57,884 bases of DNA from Mycolicibacterium novocastrense. GTDB lineage: Bacteria > Actinomycetota > Actinomycetes > Mycobacteriales > Mycobacteriaceae. This document shows positions 33,058 to 42,585 of the stretch, piece by piece (within the stretch, counting starts at the first letter, position 1; each line of letters begins with the position of its first letter). The notes below the pieces were generated by a model that was given only the letters and a program-made list of their open reading frames with translations, made no database searches and was not told the DNA's origin. The DNA lies in NCBI RefSeq assembly GCF_001570485.1, contig NZ_BCTA01000064.1, positions 1 to 57,884 of the forward strand, given 5' to 3'. A program made the translations under genes and the position numbers.

Positions 33058-34788
33058 TCAGAGGCTGTTTTGTTGGTCCTGTTTTTCCAGGAGACGGGCG
33101 TATCCGGCGCCCATGCCCAGCAGCACCAGCCCGACGACGATGAACACCACGACCCGGAAGATGCCGTCGAGGGTGCCCAGGTCGAACAGGAACAGCTTCG
33201 CCATCGCCGCGGCCACCAGCGCCAGTCCCCCGGCGATCGGAACGGACCGGTCGGCTCGGCCCAGCCGCGCCGCGTAGCCGAACAACGCGGCGGCCAGGCC
33301 GATCCAGCAGATGGTCGCGGCCATGTGACCGGCATAGAACCCGCTGTCGGTGCCACCGATCAGTACGCCGGTGGTGACGGCGAAGGTGGTGACGGCGTAT
33401 CCCGCGACGACGGCGGCGGCCGCCCACCAGGCGGAGTTGCGGCGGTCGAACGCCCACACGATCGTCACCGACCACGCGATCAGCAGGATGCTGGCGATCA
33501 GCGTCGACGCGGCCACCCCGGCGCTGGTCGACGTTCCCCACAGCAGCGTGTGCGGCGGCGCCCAGCTCAGGTAGTAGATGGCGCCGACGGCTGCGAAGCC
33601 GATCGAGACCGCCTTGGCCATGGCGTGCTGCCGCCCTGCCGTGGCGACCACCAGCGCCATCGCCAACAGGACCGGCCCCGCGATCGGGCCGTCGAATGCC
33701 ACCACCACCGCGGTCAGCGCCGACAGCGCCGAGAGCACCGTCCAGATGCGCCGCACCGCACCGTCGACTCCCGGCAACCGGTCGCTGATGAGCACGATGG
33801 CGAGCAGACCGGCCGCCAGTGCGGCCGCCATCAGCGCCGCGACGACGCGGTCGACGGCCAGCGCGACCGACAGCACGGGCAGCACCCCCGCGGCCGTCAG
33901 CACGGCCATCGCCGACTTGTTCGCCGTACCCGGCAGCAGGATGAGCGCGGCCGCGATCGCAAGCAGCGCCGCGATGCCACACGCCCCGACCAGCCACGGA
34001 TCGCGTCCGTCGGCGAAGTACACCCCGAGCAGCGCCACCAACAGCGGCAGCGTGCCCGCCGCGATCCGGGCGGCGTGCAGCCAGAGCCAGTCCTTGCCGA
34101 TCTGCACGGGCAGCGAGGCCGCCGACAGCGCAAGCATGAAGGCCACGAGCAGCAGCGTGACACCACCGACCACGATCGGCGCCAGCACCAATAACGGCAC
34201 CAGCACGAGCAGCCCCAGCTGCTCGGAGTCCCAGCGCCTGGCCAACGTGAGCCCGCCGCCGCCGATCAGTGCGGCGAGAACCAGTCCGGCGGGCGCAGAG
34301 ACCCAGTCGTAGATCGTCGTCAACGCGATGACGTCCATGTAGGCCGCGGCGATGCCGGTCGCCGTCAAGGCGACCGCCCCGGTGCGGCCGCCCGGCCTGC
34401 GGTACAGCCACCAGCCGGCACCCACAAGTCCCCCGGCCAGTGCCGCCCCCGCCGCGACGCGGATCTCCGGCCGCAACAGCCCCGCCTGCGCGGCGAGCAC
34501 GAGGAGGAACACCACCCCGATCAGCGTCACCGCGACACCGGCGACCGCAAGCAGCTTGCCGATCCAGCCCTCGTCCCGGGCGGGCTTTGGCGGTGAATAC
34601 CCAAAGGGCTCAACGTGTTGCGGCCGGTACTGCGGCGGCGCGGTGTAGGCGGGCGGCACGTATTGTGGCGACGACGCCAGCTGCCGGTCGAGTTCGGTGA
34701 GGTCCGCCGACACCCGCGCCAGATAGGCGGAGATCGCGGCGACGTCAGCGGACAGGCGGGCGACAACAGCACGCTGCGGTTCGGTCAT
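33058..34788 (-). CDS. DUF2339 multi-pass membrane protein
   Basis: A very hydrophobic protein of 576 residues with more than 15 predicted membrane segments. After ATG 34788 comes a short coiled-coil-like region (SADVAAISAYLARVSADLTE), a Pro/Tyr-rich linker (about 45-70), and then DEGWIGKLLAVAGVAVTLIG, the family entry motif. The WARIG/NAW-type DUF2339 membrane array follows. The function of the family is unknown; a role in the envelope is commonly supposed. It lies between a two-component system (43 bases upstream) and dps2 (55 bases downstream), all on one strand. Confidence 0.85.
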   Translation of the reverse strand: MTEPQRAVVARLSADVAAISAYLARVSADLTELDRQLASSPQYVPPAYTAPPQYRPQHVEPFGYSPPKPARDEGWIGKLLAVAGVAVTLIGVVFLLVLAAQAGLLRPEIRVAAGAALAGGLVGAGWWLYRRPGGRTGAVALTATGIAAAYMDVIALTTIYDWVSAPAGLVLAALIGGGGLTLARRWDSEQLGLLVLVPLLVLAPIVVGGVTLLLVAFMLALSAASLPVQIGKDWLWLHAARIAAGTLPLLVALLGVYFADGRDPWLVGACGIAALLAIAAALILLPGTANKSAMAVLTAAGVLPVLSVALAVDRVVAALMAAALAAGLLAIVLISDRLPGVDGAVRRIWTVLSALSALTAVVVAFDGPIAGPVLLAMALVVATAGRQHAMAKAVSIGFAAVGAIYYLSWAPPHTLLWGTSTSAGVAASTLIASILLIAWSVTIVWAFDRRNSAWWAAAAVVAGYAVTTFAVTTGVLIGGTDSGFYAGHMAATICWIGLAAALFGYAARLGRADRSVPIAGGLALVAAAMAKLFLFDLGTLDGIFRVVVFIVVGLVLLGMGAGYARLLEKQDQQNSL

Positions 34789-34831
34789 GCAGCCATCGTC
34801 GCAGCGCGACGGCGCCACGGGATGAGTAGGA

Positions 34832-35485
34832 CTACTCGTCGAGCCCGTGTTCGATCGCGTATCGCGCCAACTCGACGCGGTTGGCGACCTGCAGCTTGCG
34901 GAACGTGGCCTGCACGTGGTTCTCGACGGTGCGGTGGCTCAGCGACAGCCGCGCGGCGATCTGTTTGGCGGTCAGCCCTTTGGCGACGTAGCGAAGTATC
35001 TCGGTCTCCCGTTCTGTCAGGCTCGGGGTTTCCGGCCCGCTCCGGGTCTGGGCGATCCGCCGGTACTCGCCGAGCACCAGGCCAGCCAGGCCCGGGGTGA
35101 ACACGGCCCTGCCCTCGGCGGTGGCGCGCACCGCATCGCCGAGTTCCTGTTTCGATGCGCTCTTCACCAGGTAACCGGTCGCCCCGGCCTTCACCGCCTC
35201 GAGCACGTCCTCTCGTTCGTCGGATGCCGAGAGCACGAGGATCTTCGACGACGGCGACACCGCGAGCACTTCCGCGGTCGCCTGCGCGCCGTCACCGTCG
35301 GCGAGCCGCATGTCCATCACCACCACATCGGGCTGGACCGCTGCGGCGCGGCGCCGGGCAGCGCCCACGCCGTCGGCGGTGGCGACCACGGTGAAACCGT
35401 CCTCTTCGAGGTCGCGGGCCACCGCGTCGCGCCAGATGGGATGGTCGTCGACCACCATCACCGTCGGGGTAGCGTCAGTTCCCAT
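34832..35485 (-). CDS. NarL/LuxR-type response regulator
   Basis: A 217-residue two-component transcription factor. The receiver domain at about 8-125 has acidic D13/D14, phospho-acceptor D58 (VVVMDMRLADG), the S of LSASDE and K at YLVKSAS. The C-terminal HTH at about 150-215 contains LTERETEILRYVAKGLTAKQ, then LSLSHRTVENHVQ. Its start lies 28 bases inside the upstream histidine kinase gene, so the two are coupled. Target genes are unknown; the nearby ABC operon is an obvious candidate. Confidence 0.92.
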   Translation of the reverse strand: MGTDATPTVMVVDDHPIWRDAVARDLEEDGFTVVATADGVGAARRRAAAVQPDVVVMDMRLADGDGAQATAEVLAVSPSSKILVLSASDEREDVLEAVKAGATGYLVKSASKQELGDAVRATAEGRAVFTPGLAGLVLGEYRRIAQTRSGPETPSLTERETEILRYVAKGLTAKQIAARLSLSHRTVENHVQATFRKLQVANRVELARYAIEHGLDE

Positions 35486-36585
35486 TCCGTCCCGCTCTCC
35501 GGCCCGGAAGTCAGCTTGGCGCTGCCACCCAGCCAGTTCATCCGTCCGACAATCGATTTCGCGACACCGATGCGGCCTTCGCGCACCGCTTCCTCGAGCC
35601 GTCCCTCGGGGATCCCGGTGCCGTCGTCACGGATGCTCACCGTGATCGTGTCGCCGAGGTCTTCGAGCAGCACGTAGGCATGGGCACCCGGCCCGGCGTG
35701 GGCGACCACATTGTCGAGCGCGTTGACGACCGCGGCGGACAACTCCGTGGCGACGACAGCGTCGAGGAGCACCGGTTCGGCGGGCAGGCTGACCGAGACG
35801 CGGTCAGACGCGCGCTGTTGCAGCAACGCGCCGACATCGGTCATCGCCCCGACGCGTGGTTCGGCCTCACCGGAGCTGACCAGCCGCCTCAACGCACGTT
35901 CCTGCTCGCCCGCGAGTTCGGCCAGTTCGGCTGTCGCTCCCCCGATTTCGCGGCCGCGGCGCGAGACCAGCGCGAGCACCTGGATGGCGCCGTCGTGCAC
36001 CTCCCGAGACAGCCGTTCGCGCTCCTGATGGGCCGCCGCCAGCCGAGTCGCCTGCTCCAATTCGGAATGGGCCCGTCGCGCGGTCTGTGCGGCCATGCCC
36101 ACCGCGAGGCCGACGGCGAGTTCGATGACGATGGTCGCGTTGCGGCCGAGGTCGTAGTTGATGAAGCCCTTGACGACGGTGCTCGCGGCCATCACCAGCA
36201 CGCCGGTGAACATGCCCGCGATCGGCCCCGCGACTATCGCCGCCGAGATCGTCGCATTGGTGGCCCACAGCGTCGTCGGCCACGACTGGTTGTCGAAGGC
36301 CCACTGGGAGGAGGCGACCACCTCGGTCGACAGAATCAACGTCAGGACCACCCCGATCTCGGCCAGCACGAACGCCGGGCGTCGGCCGAACCCCTGCAGA
36401 TAGGCGACGGCGCACAGGGCGCTGAACCCCAGCAGCACTGCGAACAACGTCCACGCCACGCCCGGGCGGTCCAGGTCGGGGTTCACCGACACCTGAAATC
36501 CGAGTGCGTACAGGCAACTCAGCAGTCGGAAGACCTGGGCGGCCCGCCACAGCGGTGTCGCCGGATCCGGGGCATTGGCCGGCAT
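35458..36585 (-). CDS. Membrane sensor histidine kinase (HisKA_3 type, MacS-like)
   Basis: A 375-residue kinase with an N-terminal membrane domain of about five to six helices (about 15-165) and almost no extracytoplasmic loop, suggesting intramembrane sensing. Phospho-acceptor H197 lies in RLSREVHDGAIQVLAL, typical of the NarL-partner HisKA_3 class. The ATP-binding domain follows with N box VVNALDNVVAHAG and G1 IRDDGTGIPEG. It begins 4 bases after the stop of the ABC ATPase gene on the same strand, implying one operon. Confidence 0.9.
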   Translation of the reverse strand: MPANAPDPATPLWRAAQVFRLLSCLYALGFQVSVNPDLDRPGVAWTLFAVLLGFSALCAVAYLQGFGRRPAFVLAEIGVVLTLILSTEVVASSQWAFDNQSWPTTLWATNATISAAIVAGPIAGMFTGVLVMAASTVVKGFINYDLGRNATIVIELAVGLAVGMAAQTARRAHSELEQATRLAAAHQERERLSREVHDGAIQVLALVSRRGREIGGATAELAELAGEQERALRRLVSSGEAEPRVGAMTDVGALLQQRASDRVSVSLPAEPVLLDAVVATELSAAVVNALDNVVAHAGPGAHAYVLLEDLGDTITVSIRDDGTGIPEGRLEEAVREGRIGVAKSIVGRMNWLGGSAKLTSGPESGTEWELTLPRR

Positions 36586-36589
36586 CTGT

Positions 36590-37351
36590 CTACAGCACCT
36601 TGGACAGAAACGCCTTCGTGCGTTCGTGCTTCGGGTTGGACAGCACTTCGCGTGGCGGTCCGCTCTCCACGACCACGCCGCCGTCCATGAACACCAGTTG
36701 GTTGGCCACCTCGCGGGCGAACCCCATTTCGTGTGTCACCACCACCATTGTCATACCCTCGGCGGCAAGCGTTTTCATCACTTCGAGGACTTCACCGACA
36801 AGTTCGGGGTCCAGTGCCGAGGTGGGTTCGTCGAAGAGCATCAGCTTGGGGCTCATCGCCAGGGCGCGGGCGATCGCGACACGTTGCTGCTGGCCGCCGG
36901 ACAGCTGGGCGGGATAGGCGTCGGCTTTGGTGGTCAGCCCCACCTGGTCGAGCAGGTCTCGGGCGCGCGCCACCGCCTCGTCCTTCTTGACGCGTTTGAC
37001 GTGAATGGGCGCCTCGATGACGTTCTCGAGCACGGTGCGGTGGGGAAACAGGTTGAAGTGCTGGAAGACCATGCCGATGTCGCGGCGCTGCCGGGCCGCC
37101 TCCCGCGGGGGCATCTCGTGGATTTTGTTGCCCCGCTGCCGGTATCCGATCAGCTCCCCGTCCACATACAGGCGCCCGGCATTGACCTGTTCGAGGTGGT
37201 TGATGCACCGCAGGAACGTGGACTTGCCCGAGCCGGACGGTCCGACCATGCACAGCACCTCACCGCGTCCGATCTCGAGCGTGACGCCCTTCAGGACCTG
37301 CAGCGCCCCGAAGTTCTTGCACACGGCCTCGGCTTTGACCATCGGTGTCAC
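36590..37351 (-). CDS. glnQ: Polar amino acid ABC transporter ATPase (GlnQ-like)
   Basis: A 253-residue ATPase of the glutamine/glutamate-type importer family. Walker A is GPSGSGKST (37-45), the Q-loop region GMVFQHFNLFPHRTVLENV, signature LSGGQQQR, Walker B LMLFDEPTSALDP and the switch His in VVTHEMGFA. I choose GTG 37349-37351, which overlaps the permease stop (GTGA). The frame further upstream only runs antisense into the permease region. The gene symbol is by family, not proven substrate. Confidence 0.9.
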   Translation of the reverse strand: MTPMVKAEAVCKNFGALQVLKGVTLEIGRGEVLCMVGPSGSGKSTFLRCINHLEQVNAGRLYVDGELIGYRQRGNKIHEMPPREAARQRRDIGMVFQHFNLFPHRTVLENVIEAPIHVKRVKKDEAVARARDLLDQVGLTTKADAYPAQLSGGQQQRVAIARALAMSPKLMLFDEPTSALDPELVGEVLEVMKTLAAEGMTMVVVTHEMGFAREVANQLVFMDGGVVVESGPPREVLSNPKHERTKAFLSKVL

Positions 37352-38280
37352 GGGTGCGCCTCCCCCAGCGTCTGCGCCTTGGCCAATGCCTCGAGTTGTT
37401 TGGTGGTCAGCTTGCGCGACGCACCACGCGAGTAGTAACGCTCCAGGTAGTACTGACCGACCATGAGCACGCTGGTGATGGCCAAATACCACGTCGCGGC
37501 GACCAGCAGGAGTGGAACGGGTTCGAAGATGCGCGCGGCGATCTCGCGCGAGGTGATGCCGTACAAGTCAAGCGTGAAAGGCACCGCGGTCACCAGCGAC
37601 GTGGTCTTCAGCATGCTGATCACCTCGTTGCCGGTCGGTGGGATGATCACCCGCATCGCCTGCGGAAGCACGGTGCGCCGCATGGTCATCCCCCACGACA
37701 TGCCCAGCGCCGTCGAGGCCTCGGCCTGCCCCTCGGGCACGGAACTGATTCCCGCACGGATGATCTCGGCCATGTACGCGGCCTCGTTCAGCGCCAGTCC
37801 GAGGATTGCCAGCAGGAAGGGGATCGACAGCGACTGCAGGTCCACCTGAAGCAGCGAGGGCCCGAACGGCACCCCGAGCTGAACGTTCTGGTAGATCGTC
37901 GGCAACAACCCCCAGAACACCAGCTGCACATACACCGGGGTGCCGCGGAAGATCCACAGATACACCCACGCAACGGCTTTCAACACCGGGTTCGGAGACA
38001 GCCGCATCACCGCGAGCAGCACACCCAGCACGATCGCGAGAACCATCGAGTAGATGGTCAGCTGCAATGTGTTGAGCACCCCGACCGTCAACACCCGTTC
38101 GTTGAACAGGTACTCCCAGTACGTCGACCAGCGGTAGGAGTCGTTGGTCGCCGCGCCGTAGAGGAACAGGGCGACGAGTATGACGATGACGACCGCCGCC
38201 ACCCACCGCCACGGATGGCGCAGCGGCACCGCATCGATGGCGGCAGGGGCATCAGGTGATGACGTGTCGACATCGCTCAT
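37348..38280 (-). CDS. Polar amino acid ABC transporter permease
   Basis: A 310-residue HisM/GlnP-type permease with a short cytosolic N-terminus, five to six helices and the EAA-type coupling loop LNEAAYMAEIIRAGISSVPE followed by GQAEASTALGMSW. A long C-terminal tail follows. As a single permease gene it presumably forms a homodimer. It is between the receptor gene and the ATPase gene, with overlap to the latter. The upstream spacing to the receptor gene is 11 bases. Confidence 0.9.
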   Translation of the reverse strand: MSDVDTSSPDAPAAIDAVPLRHPWRWVAAVVIVILVALFLYGAATNDSYRWSTYWEYLFNERVLTVGVLNTLQLTIYSMVLAIVLGVLLAVMRLSPNPVLKAVAWVYLWIFRGTPVYVQLVFWGLLPTIYQNVQLGVPFGPSLLQVDLQSLSIPFLLAILGLALNEAAYMAEIIRAGISSVPEGQAEASTALGMSWGMTMRRTVLPQAMRVIIPPTGNEVISMLKTTSLVTAVPFTLDLYGITSREIAARIFEPVPLLLVAATWYLAITSVLMVGQYYLERYYSRGASRKLTTKQLEALAKAQTLGEAHP

Positions 38281-38291
38281 GGAAACGTCCT

Positions 38292-39218
38292 CTACGAGAC
38301 CGCGCCGTTGATGACGGGTTTGTCGATCATCCCGTTCTCAACGCCCCAGTTGACGGCGATCTCGCGGTAGGTGCCGGTTTCGATCAGATGCTCGAGCGCC
38401 TTCTGCAGTGACTGCGCGAGGGCCGACCCCTTCTGCACCGGCCATCCGTACGGCGCCGAATCGAAGATGTCACCGGCGGGTTCGAGCTTGCCGTTGCTCT
38501 GCTTGATCGCGTACGAGGTCACCGGGGAGTCCGCCGACATCGCGTCGACCTGACCGAGCACCACCGCGTTGGTGGCGGCGTCCTGCCCGTCGAACGGAAC
38601 GATCTCGATCGGCGGCTTGCCGGCATCGGTGCACGCCTTACTCTTCGCCGGAAGTTCCTCGGCCTCTTGGGTGGTGGTCGCCTGCACCGCCACCTTCTTG
38701 CCGCACGCGTTGTTCGGGTCGATCGAGGATCCCGGCCGCTGCGCCCACATCGTGCCCGCGTTGAAGTAGGTGACGAAATCGACAGTCTGCTCACGCTCTT
38801 TGGTGTCGGTGAACGACGACATCCCGACGTCGTAGGTGCCGCCTTGGATCGACGGGATGATCTTCGCGAAGTCCGATTCCCGGTAGTCCGGTGTCAATCC
38901 CAGGGTGGCCGCGATCGCGTTCATCAAGTCGACGTCGAAGCCGACGATCTTGCCGCTCGGATCCTTGAACTCGTTGGGCGGGTACGGGATGTTGACACCG
39001 ACGACCAGCTCTCCGGACGACTTGATGTCCTCGGGAACGGTATTGGCGATCGCTTCGACCTTCGCCGCCGGCGCCGTGGGCGACGGACTGGTGGCATCCT
39101 CACCGGCACCGCCTCCCCCGCCGCTTGCGCATCCCGACATCGCCAGGGCGCCGGCCGCGGCGAATACGGCTGCGAAACGCCAGAATCTACCTCGACGGTT
39201 GTGACACTCACTTAACAC
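38292..39218 (-). CDS. Polar amino acid-binding lipoprotein
   Basis: A 308-residue type II solute receptor (SBP family 3). The signal peptide has its lipobox Cys at about residue 30 (ALAMSGC), then a Gly/Ser/Pro-rich linker. The binding fold contains SGELVVGVNIPYPPNEFKDP, then GFDVDLMNAIAATLG, and DVGMSSFTDTKEREQTVDFV, all signatures of the family. The start is GTG 39216-39218, the only good start in this frame. It is the first gene of the ABC operon that continues into the histidine kinase. The substrate (glutamine, glutamate, arginine or similar) is unknown. Confidence 0.9.
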   Translation of the reverse strand: MLSECHNRRGRFWRFAAVFAAAGALAMSGCASGGGGGAGEDATSPSPTAPAAKVEAIANTVPEDIKSSGELVVGVNIPYPPNEFKDPSGKIVGFDVDLMNAIAATLGLTPDYRESDFAKIIPSIQGGTYDVGMSSFTDTKEREQTVDFVTYFNAGTMWAQRPGSSIDPNNACGKKVAVQATTTQEAEELPAKSKACTDAGKPPIEIVPFDGQDAATNAVVLGQVDAMSADSPVTSYAIKQSNGKLEPAGDIFDSAPYGWPVQKGSALAQSLQKALEHLIETGTYREIAVNWGVENGMIDKPVINGAVS

Positions 39219-39395
39219 GGATGCCTACTTTCTGCGTCGTGGGATCGGTGCGCAGCACCGGTACCGGAACAGTAGTAGAGACGCCACGCTGGGGCACGGG
39301 AACCAAACGGCGCATGCGCCGGGGCTGACGACTGACGTCCGAATCGATATCGAAATGCGACGATCATTTCCGTTTGGCTATGCCACACTGCGCCC

Positions 39396-39998
39396 ATGAC
39401 TAGCACCGCGCCGCCCAACCTGATGCGGCATCTGTGGAAAACAACCCTGGTCTCCGGACTTCTCGCCGTCATTCTCGGCGTCCTCATCTGGCTGTGGCCG
39501 GGCAAGACAATCGTGGTCGCGGCGATTTTCTTCGGGGCGTACCTCTTGGTCGCCGGCATCACTCAGGTGATCTTCGCGTTCAGCCTCGACGTATCAGCCG
39601 GCGGCCGGGTTCTCCTGTTCATTTCCGGCGCCGCGGCGCTGGTCCTTGCGGTGCTGTGCTTCCGTAGCCTGCAGGAGTCGATCCTGCTGCTGGCGATCTG
39701 GATCGGCATCGGCTTCATCTTCCGCGGCGTGGCGACGGCGGTCTCGGCGATCAGCGACCCGACGCTTCCGGGTCGTGCCTGGGAGATCTTCGTCGGGGTG
39801 ATCAGCCTCATCGCCGGCGTGGTCATGCTCGCGCTGCCGTTCGAGTCGCTCGCGATTCTGACGGTCGTGGCCGGCATCTCGCTGGTCGTGATCGGCATCT
39901 TCGAGATCGTGTCCGCCTTCGGGATTCGCAAGGCCTCGAAGCACCTTGACAACGCCGGAACACCCACCTCACCTGCGGCCGAGGAGCCGGTGAGCTAA
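39396..39998 (+). CDS. HdeD-family (DUF308) membrane protein
   Basis: A 200-residue inner-membrane protein with six hydrophobic helices in the DUF308 pattern (LAVILGVLIWLWPGKTI; LVAGITQVIFAF; LIAGVVMLALPFESLAIL). HdeD of E. coli supports acid resistance at high cell density; the role in mycobacteria is unknown. It precedes cydA by 62 bases on the same strand, so it may share its transcript in part. The C-terminal tail is polar and short. Confidence 0.85.
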   Translation: MTSTAPPNLMRHLWKTTLVSGLLAVILGVLIWLWPGKTIVVAAIFFGAYLLVAGITQVIFAFSLDVSAGGRVLLFISGAAALVLAVLCFRSLQESILLLAIWIGIGFIFRGVATAVSAISDPTLPGRAWEIFVGVISLIAGVVMLALPFESLAILTVVAGISLVVIGIFEIVSAFGIRKASKHLDNAGTPTSPAAEEPVS

Positions 39999-40060
39999 CC
40001 CACACTGACGTCTACTACACCCTGTCGTAGGCTGGAGCCACAGCCACGGAAGAGGGTGAG

Positions 40061-41515
40061 ATGGACGCACTCGATGTGTCGCGGTGGCAGTTCGGCATCA
40101 CGACCGTCTACCACTTCATCTTCGTCCCGCTGACCATCGGGCTGGCGCCGTTGATCGCCGCCATGCAGACCGCGTGGGTGATCACCGGGAACTCGTCCTG
40201 GTACCGCCTCACGCGCTTTTTCGGCAAGCTGTTCCTGATCAACTTCGCCCTGGGCGTGGCCACCGGCATCGTTCAGGAATTCCAGTTCGGCATGAACTGG
40301 AGCGAGTACTCGCGGTTCGTCGGAGACGTTTTCGGCGCACCGTTGGCGATGGAGGGGCTGGCCGCCTTCTTCTTCGAATCGACGTTCCTCGGCCTGTGGA
40401 TCTTCGGGTGGACCCGGCTGCCCCGCCTCGTGCACCTCGCCTGCATCTGGGTGGTGGCCATCGCGGTCAACCTGTCGGCGTTCTTCATCATCGCCGCCAA
40501 CTCGTGGATGCAGCATCCCGTCGGCGCCCGGTTCAACCCGGAGACCGGCCGCGCCGAGTTGACCAGCATCGTCGCGCTGTTCACCAACAACACCGCGATC
40601 GCCGCGTTCACACATGCCGTGTTCGGGGCGTTCCTCACCGCCGGGACGTTCGTCGCAGGTGTGTGCGTGTGGTGGATGATCCGCGCGCGAGACGACAGGC
40701 GTTCCGAAGCGCAGACGATGTTCCGGCCGGCGGCGATCATGGGCAGCCTGGTCGTCCTCGCGTCGACGCTCGGACTCGTCGTCACCGGCGACTTCCAGGG
40801 CAAGCTGATGTTCGAACAGCAGCCGATGAAGATGGCATCTGCAGAATCCCTGTGCCACACCGCAACCGACCCCGACTTCTCCATATTGACCGTCGGCACC
40901 CACAACAATTGCGACAGCGTCACCCACCTCATCGAGGTGCCCTACGTGCTGCCGTTCCTGGCCAAAGGCGAATTCGACGGTGTTCGGCTCGAGGGCGTCA
41001 AGGACCTTCAGGACCAGTACGTCGAGAAGTTCGGACCGGGCGACTACCGGCCCAACCTGTTCGTCACATACTGGTCGTTCCGCGCCATGATCGGATTGCT
41101 CGCCGTACCAGCGGTTTTCGCGGTGGCGGTGCTGTGGCTGACGCGTCGTCGCCGGATTCCGCAGTCGCGCCGGCTGTCCCGCTTCGCCCTGGCCGCGCTG
41201 CCCGCGCCCTTCCTGGCCAACAGCGCCGGATGGATCTTCACCGAGATGGGCCGTCAACCGTGGGTGGTGGTGCCCAATCCGACGGGGGATCCAACGATTC
41301 GGCTGACCGTCGCCGACGGCGTCTCCGGGCACCCGGTCGGGATGGTCGTCCTCTCCCTGGTGGCCTTCACGCTGGTGTACGCGGCGCTCGCGGTGATCTG
41401 GTTTTGGCTCATCCGCCGCTACACGGTCGAAGGGCCGCAGGAACACGACTCCGAGCCCGCAGCGCCGCCACCACCCGGCAGCGACGAAGTGGCGCCGTTG
41501 TCGTTCGCTTACTGA
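40061..41515 (+). CDS. cydA: Cytochrome bd oxidase subunit I
   Basis: Quinol-oxidising, haem-bearing subunit of the high-affinity terminal oxidase, 484 residues and about nine transmembrane helices. Haem ligands are H18 (TVYHFIFVPLT) for b595 and, for b558, H185 (AFTHAVFGA) with a Met in the M-K-M region (QQPMKMASAE). The GRQPW motif lies near 395 and the periplasmic Q-loop is short, as in actinobacteria. It is preceded by GAAGAGGG at the ribosome-site position. It is the first gene of cydABDC. Confidence 0.96.
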   Translation: MDALDVSRWQFGITTVYHFIFVPLTIGLAPLIAAMQTAWVITGNSSWYRLTRFFGKLFLINFALGVATGIVQEFQFGMNWSEYSRFVGDVFGAPLAMEGLAAFFFESTFLGLWIFGWTRLPRLVHLACIWVVAIAVNLSAFFIIAANSWMQHPVGARFNPETGRAELTSIVALFTNNTAIAAFTHAVFGAFLTAGTFVAGVCVWWMIRARDDRRSEAQTMFRPAAIMGSLVVLASTLGLVVTGDFQGKLMFEQQPMKMASAESLCHTATDPDFSILTVGTHNNCDSVTHLIEVPYVLPFLAKGEFDGVRLEGVKDLQDQYVEKFGPGDYRPNLFVTYWSFRAMIGLLAVPAVFAVAVLWLTRRRRIPQSRRLSRFALAALPAPFLANSAGWIFTEMGRQPWVVVPNPTGDPTIRLTVADGVSGHPVGMVVLSLVAFTLVYAALAVIWFWLIRRYTVEGPQEHDSEPAAPPPPGSDEVAPLSFAY

Positions 41516-41544
41516 GTCGTTCGCTTACTAGAGGAGTGGTGGCA

Positions 41545-42585
41545 ATGGCGCTTACCGAACTGTGGTTCGTGGTGATGGCCGGTCTGTTCCTCGGCTTCTT
41601 CGTCCTGGAGGGCTTCGATTTCGGCGTCGGCATGCTGATGGGGATGTTCGGCCGCGCCGGAGGCGGTGATCCCGAGCGGCCACGTCGCGCGGTGCTCAAC
41701 ACCATCGGGCCCGTCTGGGACGGCAACGAGGTCTGGCTGATCACCGCCGGCGGGGCCATGTTCGCCGCCTTCCCCGACTGGTACGCGACGATGTTCTCGG
41801 GTCTGTACCTGCCGCTGCTGGCCATCCTGCTGTCGATGATCCTGCGGGTCGTGGCGATCGAATGGCGCGGCAAGATCGACGACCCCGGCTGGCGGCGGTG
41901 GGCCGACATCGGCATCGGCGTCGGATCGTGGGTGCCCGCCGTGCTGTGGGGTGTGGCGTTCGCGGCGCTGGTGCGCGGGCTTCCCGTCGACGCCGACAAG
42001 CAGTTGCGCACCTCGATCGGCGATATCATCAACGGTTACACACTGCTGGGCGGCCTGACCACCGCGGGACTGTTCCTGTTCCACGGCGCGGTGTTCGTGG
42101 CACTCAAAACCGAAGGCGCCGTGCGCGAAGAAGCGCTGCGATTCGCCGGCCGGCTGGCGCTGCCTGTGACGGCGGTCCTGGCGTCGTTCGGGCTGTGGAC
42201 GCAGCTGGTGCACGGCAAGGACTGGACATGGCTCGTGCTTCTCGCGGCGGCTATGGCACACCTGGCGGCGACGCTGCGAGTGTGGCGCGGTATCGGCGAA
42301 GGCTGGGCGTTCGCGTACACGACTGTGACCGTCGCGGCGGTCGTGGTTCTGCTGTTCGGCGTGCTCTACCCGAACCTGATGCCGTCGACGATCGATCCCG
42401 CCTACAGCTTGACGATCGACAACGCGGCGTCCAGTCCGTACACGTTGACCATCATGAGCTGGGCGGCGCTGATCTTCGCACCACTGGTTCTGCTGTATCA
42501 GGGATGGACGTATTGGGTGTTCCGGCAACGCATCTCGGCTGAGCGGATCCCCGAGCCGGTGGGACTGACGCGGCGGCGGACATGA
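41545..42585 (+). CDS. cydB: Cytochrome bd oxidase subunit II
   Basis: A 346-residue membrane partner of CydA with about eight to nine helices. The N-terminus ELWFVVMAGLFLGFFVLEGF and GPVWDGNEVWLITAGGAMFA are family signatures. ATG 41545 is preceded by GAGGAG. The stop overlaps the cydD ATG (ATGA). With CydA it forms a proton-motive-force-generating quinol oxidase used under low oxygen or when the bcc-aa3 branch is blocked. Confidence 0.95.
   Translation: MALTELWFVVMAGLFLGFFVLEGFDFGVGMLMGMFGRAGGGDPERPRRAVLNTIGPVWDGNEVWLITAGGAMFAAFPDWYATMFSGLYLPLLAILLSMILRVVAIEWRGKIDDPGWRRWADIGIGVGSWVPAVLWGVAFAALVRGLPVDADKQLRTSIGDIINGYTLLGGLTTAGLFLFHGAVFVALKTEGAVREEALRFAGRLALPVTAVLASFGLWTQLVHGKDWTWLVLLAAAMAHLAATLRVWRGIGEGWAFAYTTVTVAAVVVLLFGVLYPNLMPSTIDPAYSLTIDNAASSPYTLTIMSWAALIFAPLVLLYQGWTYWVFRQRISAERIPEPVGLTRRRT

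Noticed and set aside
39999..40060. CRP site upstream of cydA
   Set aside because: I searched for a GTGA-N6-TCAC type site known from mycobacterial cyd promoters and saw no acceptable match in this short gap.
39995..41446. Long minus-strand open frame opposite cydA
   Set aside because: The peptide is low-complexity (R, H, D, Q rich) and mirrors cydA codons; cydA has full haem ligands.
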